A stretch of 64,000 nt of DNA from Enterovibrio norvegicus DSM 15893 (lineage in GTDB: Bacteria; Pseudomonadota; Gammaproteobacteria; Enterobacterales; Vibrionaceae): assembly GCF_900115495.1 (NCBI RefSeq), contig NZ_FOWR01000001.1, forward strand, positions 169,669 through 233,668. Reading direction: 5' to 3'. A model generated the notes under the pieces. The model saw only the letters and a list, made by a program, of their open reading frames with translations. It was not told the origin of the DNA and searched no databases. Positions 1 through 8,737 of the stretch are shown piece after piece (within the stretch, counting starts at the first letter, position 1; each line of letters starts with the position of its first letter). Made by a program: the position numbers and the translations under genes.

Positions 1-138
1 GCTTAATATGACGTTTTTGTTGATTGTGTTTTCCCTTAAACACTCGAACATGACGACGTTAAAACGCATTGCCTCGTTGCTTCCCCAACACTTCACAGCA
101 GCGAGGCAAAACAAGAAAGCGTGACAAGGAGCTGTTGT

Positions 139-1143
139 ATGAAATTCCCGATCAAGACCAACGCATTAAAGCTTTCCCTAATAACTTGCGCACTCATGAG
201 TGCCATGCCAATGGCGGTTAGCGCTGCCGAAACCATTCGCCTTTCCACCTATGTCAACGAATCTGATATTCGTTATGAGGGCTTCAAAAAATTCGCTGAA
301 CTTGCTGCAGCAAAAAGTAACGGTGATTTGAAGGTGCAGATTTTCCCGTCGGGCACCTTGCACGGTTGGAGTGAAGGCGTGGATGCGGTGCAAGGTGGTG
401 TTTCTGACATCAGTTGGATACCAGCAGATAAACGCTTGCCATGTTACCGTGTCACGTCTTTATATCCTGTGGCGATTGATTTAGAAAAGCAGGTCGAACT
501 CGATGATACCTACGCGTCATTGATCGAGGCTGAGGCCGCGAAAGCCGATCTCATCCCTTTGATAAATTCCAACTACTCCTATGACCAAGAGTGGTGGTTT
601 GAAGACGCCGTAACCGATATCGGGAAGCTCGACGGTAAATTGGTGCGTTCGATTGGCCCATTGGTCAGCATGATGATTGAAACATGGGGCGGTAAGCCTG
701 TGTTTGTCGCACCGAAAGAGGTGTTCCAATCGGCAGAACGTGGTGTGGTTGATGGTATCAACATGGGTGTTGCGACATACAGTTCGTGGAAGCTTTGGTC
801 TGTGATGCCTCACATGGTTAACGCCAACATGTTCTACGGCAACATCATCTACATGATGAACAAAGACAAGTTTGATGACTTGAGTCCTGCCAACCAAAAA
901 GCCCTCAAAGAAGCTGCCACCGAAGCCGAAGCATGGCTCAAACCTCGTTATGAAGGTTGGGTGGATGAGCGTGTCGGTAACGCTGTGATGGCGAATGGCG
1001 GTTCAGCGGTGTCAATGTCGGAAGACCGCACGGGCGAATTGCTTGAAGGCATCGTGGCGAAATGGACACCGGAAGTGAATAACGCCTGTGGCGTTCCGCT
1101 TGCCGATAACATTCGTAGCCTGTTTGCAAAACACTCTGAATAG
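139..1143 (+). CDS. TRAP transporter substrate-binding protein, DctP family (system 1)
   Basis: Periplasmic solute receptor of a TRAP transporter; it captures an organic anion and hands it to the DctQ/DctM membrane pair. The 334-residue product starts with a Sec signal peptide of about 29 residues ending in AVSA, then a mature domain of normal DctP length. The segment GKLVRS near the middle carries the Arg that in this family usually salt-bridges the substrate's carboxylate, and it is followed by the typical FQSAERGVVDG stretch. I chose the ATG at 139 because an AAGGAG ribosome binding site lies just upstream; the frame is open to 121. It is first in a tight plus-strand set with DctQ, DctM and an alpha/beta hydrolase. 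Substrate cannot be read from sequence. Confidence 0.93.
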   Translation: MKFPIKTNALKLSLITCALMSAMPMAVSAAETIRLSTYVNESDIRYEGFKKFAELAAAKSNGDLKVQIFPSGTLHGWSEGVDAVQGGVSDISWIPADKRLPCYRVTSLYPVAIDLEKQVELDDTYASLIEAEAAKADLIPLINSNYSYDQEWWFEDAVTDIGKLDGKLVRSIGPLVSMMIETWGGKPVFVAPKEVFQSAERGVVDGINMGVATYSSWKLWSVMPHMVNANMFYGNIIYMMNKDKFDDLSPANQKALKEAATEAEAWLKPRYEGWVDERVGNAVMANGGSAVSMSEDRTGELLEGIVAKWTPEVNNACGVPLADNIRSLFAKHSE

Positions 1144-1173
1144 CGGCGTGAAGGATAAACAGGGAGCGTTTGT

Positions 1174-1746
1174 ATGAACAAAAAACTGTTCGACACACTC
1201 CGCCACATTTCACTGGTGCTGCTCTATGCTGGAGCAGCCGTGATTTTGGTGCAGGCGGCTTGGATAAGCTATGGCGTGGTCGTGCGTTATATTTTCAATT
1301 CGCCTGACGGCATGGTCACCGAGGCGACGGCACTACTCTTGGTGCCTGTTGCGTTCATGGGTGTCTCTTTTGCCTTGTTGAATGATTCGTACCCCAAAGT
1401 CACTTTGGCGCGAGACAAGTTACCTCCGCATATTCAGTTCTGGGTCGATAAATTCAATATGTTCGTGATGCTGATCATTGGCTTGTTTTTCTTAGCTGCG
1501 TCTGGGAAAGCCATGTTCAAATCCTTCAGTTCCGGCGCGGCATCTGAAATTCTCCTGTGGCCTCGCTTTTACTTCTGGATCCCTGTGGTCATTGCTCTGT
1601 TGAGCTTTTCCATTACGGCATTTTGTCTCTTGGTGGCAGGCCGCCATGACCAAAGTACGCCACCTCTTCAAGATAAATCGTCTCCGCAAGATAAGCCGTC
1701 TTCAAACGATGACGTGAATTCGATAGAACCCGCAGAGAAACACTAA
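1174..1746 (+). CDS. TRAP transporter small membrane subunit, DctQ family (system 1)
   Basis: Four-helix small permease subunit that partners the large DctM channel. The 190-residue product has hydrophobic segments at about residues 12-35, 50-70, 90-110 and 130-155 and a polar Ser/Pro/Asp-rich tail (residues 158-190) that is longer than usual for the family. It starts 30 bases after the binding-protein stop with a GGGAG ribosome site and is followed 11 bases later by DctM, so all three are surely co-transcribed. The identification rests mainly on size, hydrophobic pattern and position between DctP and DctM. Confidence 0.88.
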   Translation: MNKKLFDTLRHISLVLLYAGAAVILVQAAWISYGVVVRYIFNSPDGMVTEATALLLVPVAFMGVSFALLNDSYPKVTLARDKLPPHIQFWVDKFNMFVMLIIGLFFLAASGKAMFKSFSSGAASEILLWPRFYFWIPVVIALLSFSITAFCLLVAGRHDQSTPPLQDKSSPQDKPSSNDDVNSIEPAEKH

Positions 1747-1757
1747 AAGGACGCATT

Positions 1758-3059
1758 ATGGAATGGTACGTCGTAGGGCTAGGAATGCTGGGATTGTTGA
1801 TGGGTTTTATCCTGATAGGGTTGCCGATCCCATTCGCATTGGCTGCCGCTTCAATCCCTTTTTTACTCGATATTTTAAGCTTCAAATCCACCTTGGTCAC
1901 CGCAGAGCTCAAGCTGTGGGGGGTGTGGTTTGATTACATCTTATTGGCTGTACCGCTGTTTGTTTTCCTTGGAGAACTGATAGGGCGATCCAGCATTGGT
2001 CCCAACCTTTACTGGTTCATGCACAGCAAATTACCCATTCGTGGTGCAGCGGCTTACGGCAGTATTGGCGCGTGTGCTGGCTTTGGTGCTGTGTGTGGTT
2101 CAAGCATGGTGGGTGCGCTCACCATTGGTGGTGTCGCCTTGCCAGAAATGCTCAAGCTTGGGTATGGCAAGCGCTTATCCAGTGGGGTGCTCGCGGCGGG
2201 TGGCACATTGAGTGTGTTGTTACCACCCAGTTTGATCTTGCTGTTTTATGGCATTGTGACTGATCAATCCATCGGCGCGTTGTTTATTGCGGGTGTGTTA
2301 CCCGGATTGCTGCTGGTGACCATGTTCTTTGTGATCATCCTGATTTGGGGAAAAGTGCGCCCCATAGACATTCCTGGTCAAGAGAATGTAACGCCGATCC
2401 CTTGGCTATTGGCACTGTCTGCCATTTTGCCTGTCATGGTGATTGGCTTGGTGATCACCATTTCCATCTATGCAGGTATCGCCACGCCGACGGAAGCAGC
2501 TGGTATCTCTGCCATGTTTACTTTGGTGTTAGCGTATTTCTTTGGTGGATTACGCATGCCGGGATTGCTTCATGCTTTGCGCTCTACCATGCAAACCATG
2601 GGTTATTTGGGGTTACTGTTGTCGTCGGGTGTGCTGTTTGGCTTTGTGATGACTTATCACCAAATTCCTCAACAGTTCACCCAGCTTTTCGTTGAAATGA
2701 ACCTTTCTCCGTATGCCGTGCTCGCGTTGATAGTGGTGTTCTACGTCATTCTCGGCATGTTCCTCGAACCCGTTTCCATGACCTTCATTACCTTGCCAAC
2801 CTTATATCCGCTGGTGTCGGCCGCGGGGTTTGATTTGGTTTGGTTTGGGGTGGTTTACACCATCACCATGGAAATCGCGGTGCTCACACCCCCCGTGGGG
2901 TTAAACCTCTTTGTGATACAAAACCTCGCCCGTGACGAGGTGACCATTGGTGACGTCATTATTGGCTGCTTACCGTTTATTGCTGCGCTCCTTATCTTGT
3001 TAGCTGTGTTGGTGGGCTTACCCGATACCGCACTTTGGCTACCTGAATTGATGGAATAA
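1758..3059 (+). CDS. TRAP transporter large permease, DctM family (system 1)
   Basis: Large membrane subunit (433 residues, about 12-13 hydrophobic segments) that forms the sodium-coupled elevator transport domain. Family signatures are visible: GLPIPFALA near the N terminus, a GSSMVGALTIGG stretch around residue 118, TLSVLLPPSLILLFYG near residue 155, and TPPVGLNLFVIQ near residue 380, the last two matching the repeated substrate- and sodium-site hairpins. An AAAGGA ribosome site precedes the ATG. Expected to work only with the two preceding gene products. Confidence 0.94.
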   Translation: MEWYVVGLGMLGLLMGFILIGLPIPFALAAASIPFLLDILSFKSTLVTAELKLWGVWFDYILLAVPLFVFLGELIGRSSIGPNLYWFMHSKLPIRGAAAYGSIGACAGFGAVCGSSMVGALTIGGVALPEMLKLGYGKRLSSGVLAAGGTLSVLLPPSLILLFYGIVTDQSIGALFIAGVLPGLLLVTMFFVIILIWGKVRPIDIPGQENVTPIPWLLALSAILPVMVIGLVITISIYAGIATPTEAAGISAMFTLVLAYFFGGLRMPGLLHALRSTMQTMGYLGLLLSSGVLFGFVMTYHQIPQQFTQLFVEMNLSPYAVLALIVVFYVILGMFLEPVSMTFITLPTLYPLVSAAGFDLVWFGVVYTITMEIAVLTPPVGLNLFVIQNLARDEVTIGDVIIGCLPFIAALLILLAVLVGLPDTALWLPELME

Positions 3060-3064
3060 AAACT

Positions 3065-3853
3065 ATGAATTGCTTGCGAGTTGGCTCTGGCCCAACACTG
3101 GTGTTGGTCCATGGCTTTTTGAGTGGATTAGCGTATTGGGAAAAACAGATTGAGTTATTTTCATCGTCGTTTGACGTGGTGGCGATGGACTTACCCGGCT
3201 ACAACGGAAAAGCCGACGAAGTTGGCTTAGACAGCGTCGAAGGGTTTGCGCGTTATGTGCTGAGCCGATTGGATGCGATGGGCATTGAGAAGTTTCACCT
3301 CATGGGGCACTCCATGGGCGGCATGATTGCGCAAGAAGTGGCGATCATGGCACCTGAGCGCGTTGTCGGTTTGGTCCTTTATGCGACAGGGCCTGTTGGC
3401 AGTTTGCCGGGGCGATTTGAATCTATCGAGCAAAGTATCGAACGCGCACAAACTGAAGGCACAGAGCAAGTGGCGTATGACACAGTAAGAACCTGGTTCT
3501 CAGATGGCGAAGACGATCCTGAGTTTAAAGAAGGGATTGAGCTGGCGAATATGGTGCAAACCCAGACCTATGTGAATGGCCTGTTAGCCATGGCAGGCTG
3601 GCGTGCCTTGGAGAGACTCGATCAGATTGAAGCGAAAACTTTAGTGCTTTGGCCGGACAGTGATCGATCCTATTTATGGCCGCAACCTGAATCGCTATGG
3701 CAAGGCATCGCAGACGCGAACTTAGCGGTTGTGCCACAAGCTGCCCACAACACACACCTAGAGAAGACCCACATCTTCAATATGCTGGTGGTGGATTTCC
3801 TCAAGAGCGAAAAAGTGAAGCTAAGGCACAAGGCATTGGTGAAGGCGTTTTAG
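3065..3853 (+). CDS. alpha/beta-fold hydrolase
   Basis: Cytoplasmic alpha/beta hydrolase of 262 residues. The oxyanion-hole motif VHGF lies at about residues 15-18, the nucleophile elbow GHSMGG at 81-86 (Ser83), a likely acid in LWPDSD near residue 200 and a catalytic His in AAHNTH near 225. It starts five bases after the DctM stop with only a weak ribosome site, which suggests translational coupling to the transporter. A reasonable inference is that it hydrolyses an ester, lactone or similar bond in the compound imported by TRAP system 1. Esterase, lactonase and C-C hydrolase activities cannot be told apart here. Confidence 0.85.
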   Translation: MNCLRVGSGPTLVLVHGFLSGLAYWEKQIELFSSSFDVVAMDLPGYNGKADEVGLDSVEGFARYVLSRLDAMGIEKFHLMGHSMGGMIAQEVAIMAPERVVGLVLYATGPVGSLPGRFESIEQSIERAQTEGTEQVAYDTVRTWFSDGEDDPEFKEGIELANMVQTQTYVNGLLAMAGWRALERLDQIEAKTLVLWPDSDRSYLWPQPESLWQGIADANLAVVPQAAHNTHLEKTHIFNMLVVDFLKSEKVKLRHKALVKAF

Positions 3854-3911
3854 ATAACCGAGAGTTGAGACTAGAGTTTCGAGATTTGAGAGTAGAGAAA
3901 GAGCAGAGGGT

Positions 3912-3946
3912 GATAGCGTGATGCAGTGTCATCCCGCTATCTTTTT
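3912..3946 (+). terminator. rho-independent terminator after TRAP system 1 / hydrolase
   Basis: Stem GATAGCG...CGCTATC with four more pairs after one mismatch, a six-base loop, then TTTTT. It closes the plus-strand unit that begins with the first DctP gene. Confidence 0.75.
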
Positions 3947-3949
3947 GTC

Positions 3950-3970
3950 GTATCTCGTATCTCGTATCTC
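3950..3970. repeat. three tandem copies of a 7-bp unit (GTATCTC)
   Basis: Perfect GTATCTC x3 between the terminator and the convergent methyltransferase gene. Looser GAG-rich 7-mers occur in the preceding 90 bases. A similar 7-bp array is found at 33015-33056. Confidence 0.85.
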
Positions 3971-3982
3971 GAGATCTAAGAC

Positions 3983-4882
3983 TTATTTCCTTAATCCATC
4001 AAGACGCTCAATGTGCTCTGGATAAATCGCACAACAGCCGCCGACGACGTTTGAGCCTGCATCAAGCCAGCTTTGCACGAACTCGGCGTATTCCTCCGAA
4101 GACAGATCGCGCACTGTAGTGAGGGTGTTATTGGCTTCATGCGCGTCTTTGATCACGGTAAACCCGTTAGCGTATGCGCCAAGGGAGATATTCGCGCCCA
4201 GTGCATCGATGCTATGCTTCGCGACTTCGATAGCGCCAAGCATCGCTTCAGGTTGAGAGCAGTTAAATAAAATGCCATCGACATTGCACTCACAAGCGCG
4301 TTGCACCGCTTTTTCAACAGGCTCGCCTGAACGTAAACGTGGAATATCCGTGTCGGTTTCAAGCACTGAAAATGCGAAAAAGGCAGGCTTATCCGAACGT
4401 TTAAGGGCAGAAAACATGGTATTGAATTCGGCAATAGAGCCTATGGTCTCCGCAATCCAGAAATCAACGTGCGGTTTTTGTGCATCTATAAGGTTATTCA
4501 AGATCGGCGAGGCTTGCTCTGCATCGAACAGATCAGGGCGATAAGAGCCTAAAACAGGGGGAACGCACCCCGCGACTTTTACAGCGCCAATGCCTTCTGT
4601 CTGGGAAGCGTTTTCTTGCACAGCGGCGCGAGCGATTTTGGCGGCTTTTTCGGCCAGTGCTGCACCTTGACGTTGGTACAGCTCGTCACCCAAATGGAAA
4701 GGTACACAGGCATAGCTATTGACCGTGATGACATCGCATCCCGCTTCAATGAAATTTTTGTGGGCTTGAGATACAAACTCTGGGGCTTCAATCAGCGCTT
4801 GCGCGCTCCAAAGTGGTTGAGAAAATGGCGCGCCAATTCGCTGCAACTCTCGGCCCATGCCGCCATCCAATAGAACAAACAT
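3983..4882 (-). CDS. homocysteine S-methyltransferase family protein
   Basis: TIM-barrel methyltransferase of 299 residues, the length of MmuM/YitJ-N-terminal type homocysteine methyltransferases. It opens with the family start LLDGGMGRELQ. The three zinc-binding cysteines are present: Cys208 (FNCS) and Cys283-Cys284 (GGCC). These enzymes move a methyl group from a donor such as S-methylmethionine to homocysteine, making methionine. It is monocistronic, convergent to TRAP system 1, with a set of 15-bp repeats upstream of its start. Family assignment is firm; the methyl donor is unknown, and a role in using a methylated compound brought in by TRAP system 1 is only a guess. Confidence 0.88.
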   Translation of the reverse strand: MFVLLDGGMGRELQRIGAPFSQPLWSAQALIEAPEFVSQAHKNFIEAGCDVITVNSYACVPFHLGDELYQRQGAALAEKAAKIARAAVQENASQTEGIGAVKVAGCVPPVLGSYRPDLFDAEQASPILNNLIDAQKPHVDFWIAETIGSIAEFNTMFSALKRSDKPAFFAFSVLETDTDIPRLRSGEPVEKAVQRACECNVDGILFNCSQPEAMLGAIEVAKHSIDALGANISLGAYANGFTVIKDAHEANNTLTTVRDLSSEEYAEFVQSWLDAGSNVVGGCCAIYPEHIERLDGLRK

Positions 4883-4943
4883 TGCTTACATCCTTTTACG
4901 TCACACGGTGCCGGAATCGCTATTCGCTGATCGTTCTGACTGA

Positions 4944-5007
4944 TCTGGTTATATCGAATCTGGCTTGATCGAATTTGGTTCTATCAAATTTGGCTCTATC
5001 AAATCTG
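4944..5007. repeat. four degenerate 15-bp tandem repeats
   Basis: Four head-to-tail units of the form T(C/T)TGG-n4-ATC(G/A)AA at 4944, 4959, 4974 and 4989, with a fifth partial unit starting at 5004. They lie about 60 bases upstream of the methyltransferase start, between it and the end of the LysR gene. Confidence 0.8.
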
Positions 5008-5082
5008 ACCAGGGGCATTACATTTCTTGCAGGCCCATTTTCGAGCAAGATTACCTTGTGAGACGGCTGAGATAAAGCAGAT

Positions 5083-5985
5083 TTATTGCTGTCCATAGAG
5101 CTCTGCCAAATAGAACCAAAATCGAGTCACTTCGGGCTTCACATTGTGCCTATTTCTATAGAGTAAAATCCTAAGATCTATCGGTGTTAACTTGTCATCA
5201 ATCAGCACTAATTTTCCATCTTCCAACTCTTGTTGAATCAAGCTTGACGGGAGCCAAGTGGCGCCAAACCCCTGGACTGCCATGGCCTTTAACCCTTCCG
5301 CCATTTCATTCTCACACACCACCTGATAGCGATAGTGGGAAGGCAGTAGATTGAGTGCTTGTTCTTTAATGAGTTCGCCGAGGTACGTGTCATCGGGAAA
5401 GGCTAATAATCGACACGGCTCATTCACATCAAGTCGGTGCATCGGCTCGCCGTGTTCATTGGGTGCAGAAACTGCGACTAAAGTGTCACGCCCAACTTGA
5501 ATACAAAGCTGATTCTTTTTGTGTTGTGGGGTGTTGAGTGAATTGGATGAAAACGTGAGTAGGAAATCCCCATTGCCCGCCATAAACATTTCATTGAGTG
5601 AGTGAAGGTTCCCCGGCACCAATTTGACCATTGCATTATCCACGAGGGGGCTCAGGGTTTGAATCCAACTTGGAAAGAAAGAAATGGCGGTGGAGTGTTG
5701 AGACAGAAATACCAAGGAGCTGGCATTTTTTTGTTCGTGCAGTTGGTCGCGGACGTCGTGAATATCGTTCGCGATGCGTTTAGCATTTTCAACGAAGCTA
5801 TCGCCCGCCTCCGTTAAGCGGGTGGGTAACGTATCTCTATTTACCAATGTCACTCCTAGCCAATTTTCGAGCGATCGAATCCGTCGACTAAATGCTGGTT
5901 GCGTCACATAGCGTGCTTCTGCGGCTTTTGAAAAACTGCCGTGCTCAGACAGCGCGATGAAATCGAGTAACCATTTTATTTCCAT
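5083..5985 (-). CDS. LysR-family transcriptional regulator
   Basis: LysR regulator of 300 residues. Residues 1-60 form the winged helix-turn-helix (FIALSEHGSFSKAAE, then TQPAFSRRIRSLE); the remainder is the periplasmic-binding-protein-like effector domain. It is divergent from cuyA with 154 bases between the starts, the classical arrangement for a LysR protein that controls the neighbouring operon and itself. The likely inducer is a substrate or intermediate of the sulfonate pathway (for example cysteate), which is inference from position only. Confidence 0.92.
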   Translation of the reverse strand: MEIKWLLDFIALSEHGSFSKAAEARYVTQPAFSRRIRSLENWLGVTLVNRDTLPTRLTEAGDSFVENAKRIANDIHDVRDQLHEQKNASSLVFLSQHSTAISFFPSWIQTLSPLVDNAMVKLVPGNLHSLNEMFMAGNGDFLLTFSSNSLNTPQHKKNQLCIQVGRDTLVAVSAPNEHGEPMHRLDVNEPCRLLAFPDDTYLGELIKEQALNLLPSHYRYQVVCENEMAEGLKAMAVQGFGATWLPSSLIQQELEDGKLVLIDDKLTPIDLRILLYRNRHNVKPEVTRFWFYLAELYGQQ

Positions 5986-6045
5986 GAATCCAACCTGTTA
6001 GCGTCCTGCTCATTGAGATATGCAAAAAAGTAACTGCCGCTTGTT

Positions 6046-6059
6046 CAATATACGTATTG
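6046..6059. promoter_or_regulatory. candidate LysR-binding dyad between lysR and cuyA
   Basis: Interrupted dyad CAATA-n4-TATTG in the 154-bp divergent intergenic region. LysR proteins typically bind short dyads of this kind (T-n11-A). Support is limited to location and symmetry. Confidence 0.35.
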
Positions 6060-6139
6060 GCGAGGTTTGCTTCTGTCCCACAGGATTATTGTTGCAAATA
6101 TGTTGCCTGCTCGTTTACTCAATTTAGGGACAAAACACT

Positions 6140-7150
6140 ATGCACTTATCTCGCTTTCCTCGACTTCAATTTGCTCACCTCTCAACGCCACTTGAGCCAA
6201 TGACGCGCTTATCTGAAGCGCTGGGTGGTCCAACACTTTGGATAAAACGTGACGACTGCACCGGCCTTGCTGGTGGCGGGAACAAAACACGTAAGTTGGA
6301 ATTTTTAATGGCAGATGCCATAGCGGCAGGGGCTGACACCATTATTACCCAAGGTGCGACCCAATCTAACCATGCACGCCAAACTGCGGCCATAGCGACC
6401 AAGTGCGGCATGGATTGTCACATTCTCCTCGAAGATCGTACCAGCTCAGACGACCCGGATTACGTGTTGAATGGCAACGTCATGTTGAACCAATTGTTTG
6501 GAGCAACCTTAGCGAAATACCCCGGCGGCACAGACATGAATGCGGCGATGGAAGATGTGGCTGCGACACTGCGCGCGGAAGGAAAAACGCCATACATCAT
6601 CCCAGGTGGTGGTTCGAACCCGATTGGTGCGCTGGGTTATGTCAATTGTGCATTAGAGCTTCTCACTCAAGCCAATGACATGGCATTACGCATTGACCAT
6701 TTGGTGCATGCGACAGGATCTGCAGGCACACAAGCAGGCTTGGTAACAGGTTTAGTGGCGACAAACAGTCAAATCCCACTGCTTGGAATAGGTGTTCGTG
6801 TACCGCAAGAACAGCAAGAAGCGAACGTGTTCGCGTTGGCAGAACGCACCTGCGATTTGTTGGGCATTCCCGGCACGGTTAAGCGTGAAGACGTGCGCGC
6901 GAACTGTAACTACGTGGGCGAAGGGTACGGTATTCCAGCTGAAAGCACGATAGAAGCGATCAATATGTTTGCCAAGTACGAAGGCATTTTGCTTGATCCG
7001 GTTTACTCGGGCAAAGGCGGCGCAGGTCTGATTGATTTGATTCGTAATGGCACATTCAAGAAAGGCGAAAACGTTGTGTTCCTTCACACAGGTGGTGGCC
7101 AAGCACTGCCGGGATATCGCGATGCCTTTGGGTTTGACAGCTACTGCTAA
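6140..7150 (+). CDS. cuyA: L-cysteate sulfo-lyase (CuyA), PLP-dependent
   Basis: PLP enzyme of the D-cysteine desulfhydrase/ACC deaminase fold, 336 residues. From memory of the family it matches CuyA of marine bacteria closely, with the start [17 protein letters not shown] (35-43), the PLP-lysine motif [10 protein letters not shown] (46-55), [15 protein letters not shown], and [18 protein letters not shown] near the C terminus. CuyA splits L-cysteate into pyruvate, sulfite and ammonia in the cytoplasm. Plain D-cysteine desulfhydrase (DcyD) is the alternative. Context favours CuyA: the next genes encode an HpsN-like dehydrogenase, an aminotransferase, a TRAP system and an aspartate-type racemase. 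No sulfite exporter or sulfite oxidase gene is present in the window. Confidence 0.86.
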   Translation: MHLSRFPRLQFAHLSTPLEPMTRLSEALGGPTLWIKRDDCTGLAGGGNKTRKLEFLMADAIAAGADTIITQGATQSNHARQTAAIATKCGMDCHILLEDRTSSDDPDYVLNGNVMLNQLFGATLAKYPGGTDMNAAMEDVAATLRAEGKTPYIIPGGGSNPIGALGYVNCALELLTQANDMALRIDHLVHATGSAGTQAGLVTGLVATNSQIPLLGIGVRVPQEQQEANVFALAERTCDLLGIPGTVKREDVRANCNYVGEGYGIPAESTIEAINMFAKYEGILLDPVYSGKGGAGLIDLIRNGTFKKGENVVFLHTGGGQALPGYRDAFGFDSYC

Positions 7151-7375
7151 CCCGTTTTGATTCTGGTGATGTAATCGGAAACACAATTCGCACAACGGAA
7201 AACAGACATGTCGCTAAAGATGCTTAGAACAAAGTTCACTACCCAAACAAGCGATGTGTGAACCCAAGATGAGTCGGTGATTGAGGTAAATCACGCATCG
7301 TCACTGACTCTGTTTACCTTCGTTGGAATGGACACTCAGCCAACGTTGTTTAGAGAGAAGAAAAAAGGTACAGCC

Positions 7376-8692
7376 ATGGAAATGCTAAAACGTGCGGAAC
7401 GCGAAGCAGAGGTTCAAACCGATGATGAGCGTATTCAACATGTCGTGAAAGAAATTCTTGCAAAAATCCGTCGCGAAGGCACCAGTGCGGTTGAGCAATA
7501 TGCCAAACAGTTTGATAACTGGCAGGGCGACTTCGTCTTGTCTGATGAAAAAAGAGCCGCGCTGATTGCCTCTGTACCTCAGCGTGTGAAAGACGACATA
7601 GATTTTGCACACCGTCAGGTACGCCGTTTTGCTGAAGCACAGCGTGCCAGTTTGACCGAATTTGAAATCCAAAGTGAGAACGGCGTGCAGTTGAGCCAGC
7701 GTGTCATTCCTGTGGATTGCGCAGGGTGTTACATACCGGGCGGGCGTTACGCTCATGCAGCATCTGCCATCATGAGTGTCGCGACAGCAAAAGCGGCAGG
7801 TGTGCCTACCGTGATTGCCTGTTCACCACCACGTGGCGATAGCATCAATGCTGCCGTTGTTTACGCCATGGACGTTGCAGGCGCTGACATCATTTTGGAA
7901 ATGGGCGGCGTGCATGCCATCGCGACCATGGCCTTTGGTCTCTATACCGGACAATCCGCCGACATACTGGTGGGGCCGGGCAATGCGTATGTGGCGGAAG
8001 CGAAGCGATTATTGTTCGGCGAGGTTGGCATTGATGTGTTTGCAGGCCCAACGGAATCTGCCGTGATTGCGGATGACACCGCTGACCCGATGACTATCGC
8101 CGTCGATCTGGTTTCTCAGGCCGAGCATGGCCCGAATTCCCCGGTATGGCTGTTCACCACAAGCCGAGAGATGGGTGAGAAGGTCATTGAGATTATTCCT
8201 AGCGTGATTGCCGACATGCCAAACGCCGATGTGTGTGAGGCTGCGTGGCGCGATCATGGTGTCGTTATCTTGTGTGATGATCGCGAAGAAATGGCGAAGG
8301 TCAGCGATGAATGGGCGTGTGAGCACGTTCAAGTGCAAGCCGCGGATCTTCCTTGGTGGAAAGCGCGATTGCGCAACTACGGCTCGTTGTTCCTTGGTGA
8401 AGGCAGTACGGTGACACACGGCGATAAATGCGCAGGCACCAACCACATTCTGCCAACCAAAAAAGCAGCGCGCTACAGCGGCGGTTTGAACGTGCAGAAA
8501 TTCCTGAAGATCCTCACCACTCAAGAACTCAGTGCAGACGCGAACATGACGTTCAGTACCGCGGGTTCGCGTATTTCTCGTACCGAAGGCATGGAAGGGC
8601 ATGCGCGTGCATGTGATTGGCGCTTAACCAAGTATTTCCCAGACACAGAATGGGATTTCGATGTCTATCAACAAGCGCGTTACGACTCATGA
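7376..8692 (+). CDS. hpsN: HpsN-like / histidinol dehydrogenase-family NAD-dependent amino-alcohol or diol dehydrogenase
   Basis: 438-residue member of the histidinol dehydrogenase superfamily, a zinc- and NAD-dependent enzyme that oxidises a primary alcohol in two steps to a carboxylate. The active-site set of HisD is kept: Gln248 and His251 (QAEH), Glu316-His317 (CEHV), Asp350 (HGDKCAGTNH) and His409 (EGHA). Subfamily features such as FDNW, RRFAEAQ, GCYIPGGRYAH and the terminal WRLTKYFP resemble HpsN, which turns 2,3-dihydroxypropane-1-sulfonate into sulfolactate. The frame is open upstream to 7277; I chose the ATG at 7376 because AAAAAAGG lies before it and homology begins there. Beside cuyA and a racemase, cysteinolate (an amino-alcohol analogue of histidinol) is an attractive alternative substrate giving cysteate directly. 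Confidence 0.83.
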   Translation: MEMLKRAEREAEVQTDDERIQHVVKEILAKIRREGTSAVEQYAKQFDNWQGDFVLSDEKRAALIASVPQRVKDDIDFAHRQVRRFAEAQRASLTEFEIQSENGVQLSQRVIPVDCAGCYIPGGRYAHAASAIMSVATAKAAGVPTVIACSPPRGDSINAAVVYAMDVAGADIILEMGGVHAIATMAFGLYTGQSADILVGPGNAYVAEAKRLLFGEVGIDVFAGPTESAVIADDTADPMTIAVDLVSQAEHGPNSPVWLFTTSREMGEKVIEIIPSVIADMPNADVCEAAWRDHGVVILCDDREEMAKVSDEWACEHVQVQAADLPWWKARLRNYGSLFLGEGSTVTHGDKCAGTNHILPTKKAARYSGGLNVQKFLKILTTQELSADANMTFSTAGSRISRTEGMEGHARACDWRLTKYFPDTEWDFDVYQQARYDS

Positions 8693-8737
8693 TTCAAGGT
8701 TGGGGAAACCAATATGGTCATCGCTGGAGGCTGGTGA

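Noticed and set aside
6140-7150. D-cysteine desulfhydrase or ACC deaminase
   Set aside because: The same fold, but sequence details and the operon context fit L-cysteate sulfo-lyase better; desulfhydrase cannot be excluded without assay.
7277-8692. Calling the HpsN-like gene a histidine-biosynthesis histidinol dehydrogenase (hisD), with the start at 7277
   Set aside because: No his genes are nearby, subfamily features match HpsN-like proteins, and the ribosome site plus the start of homology support 7376.
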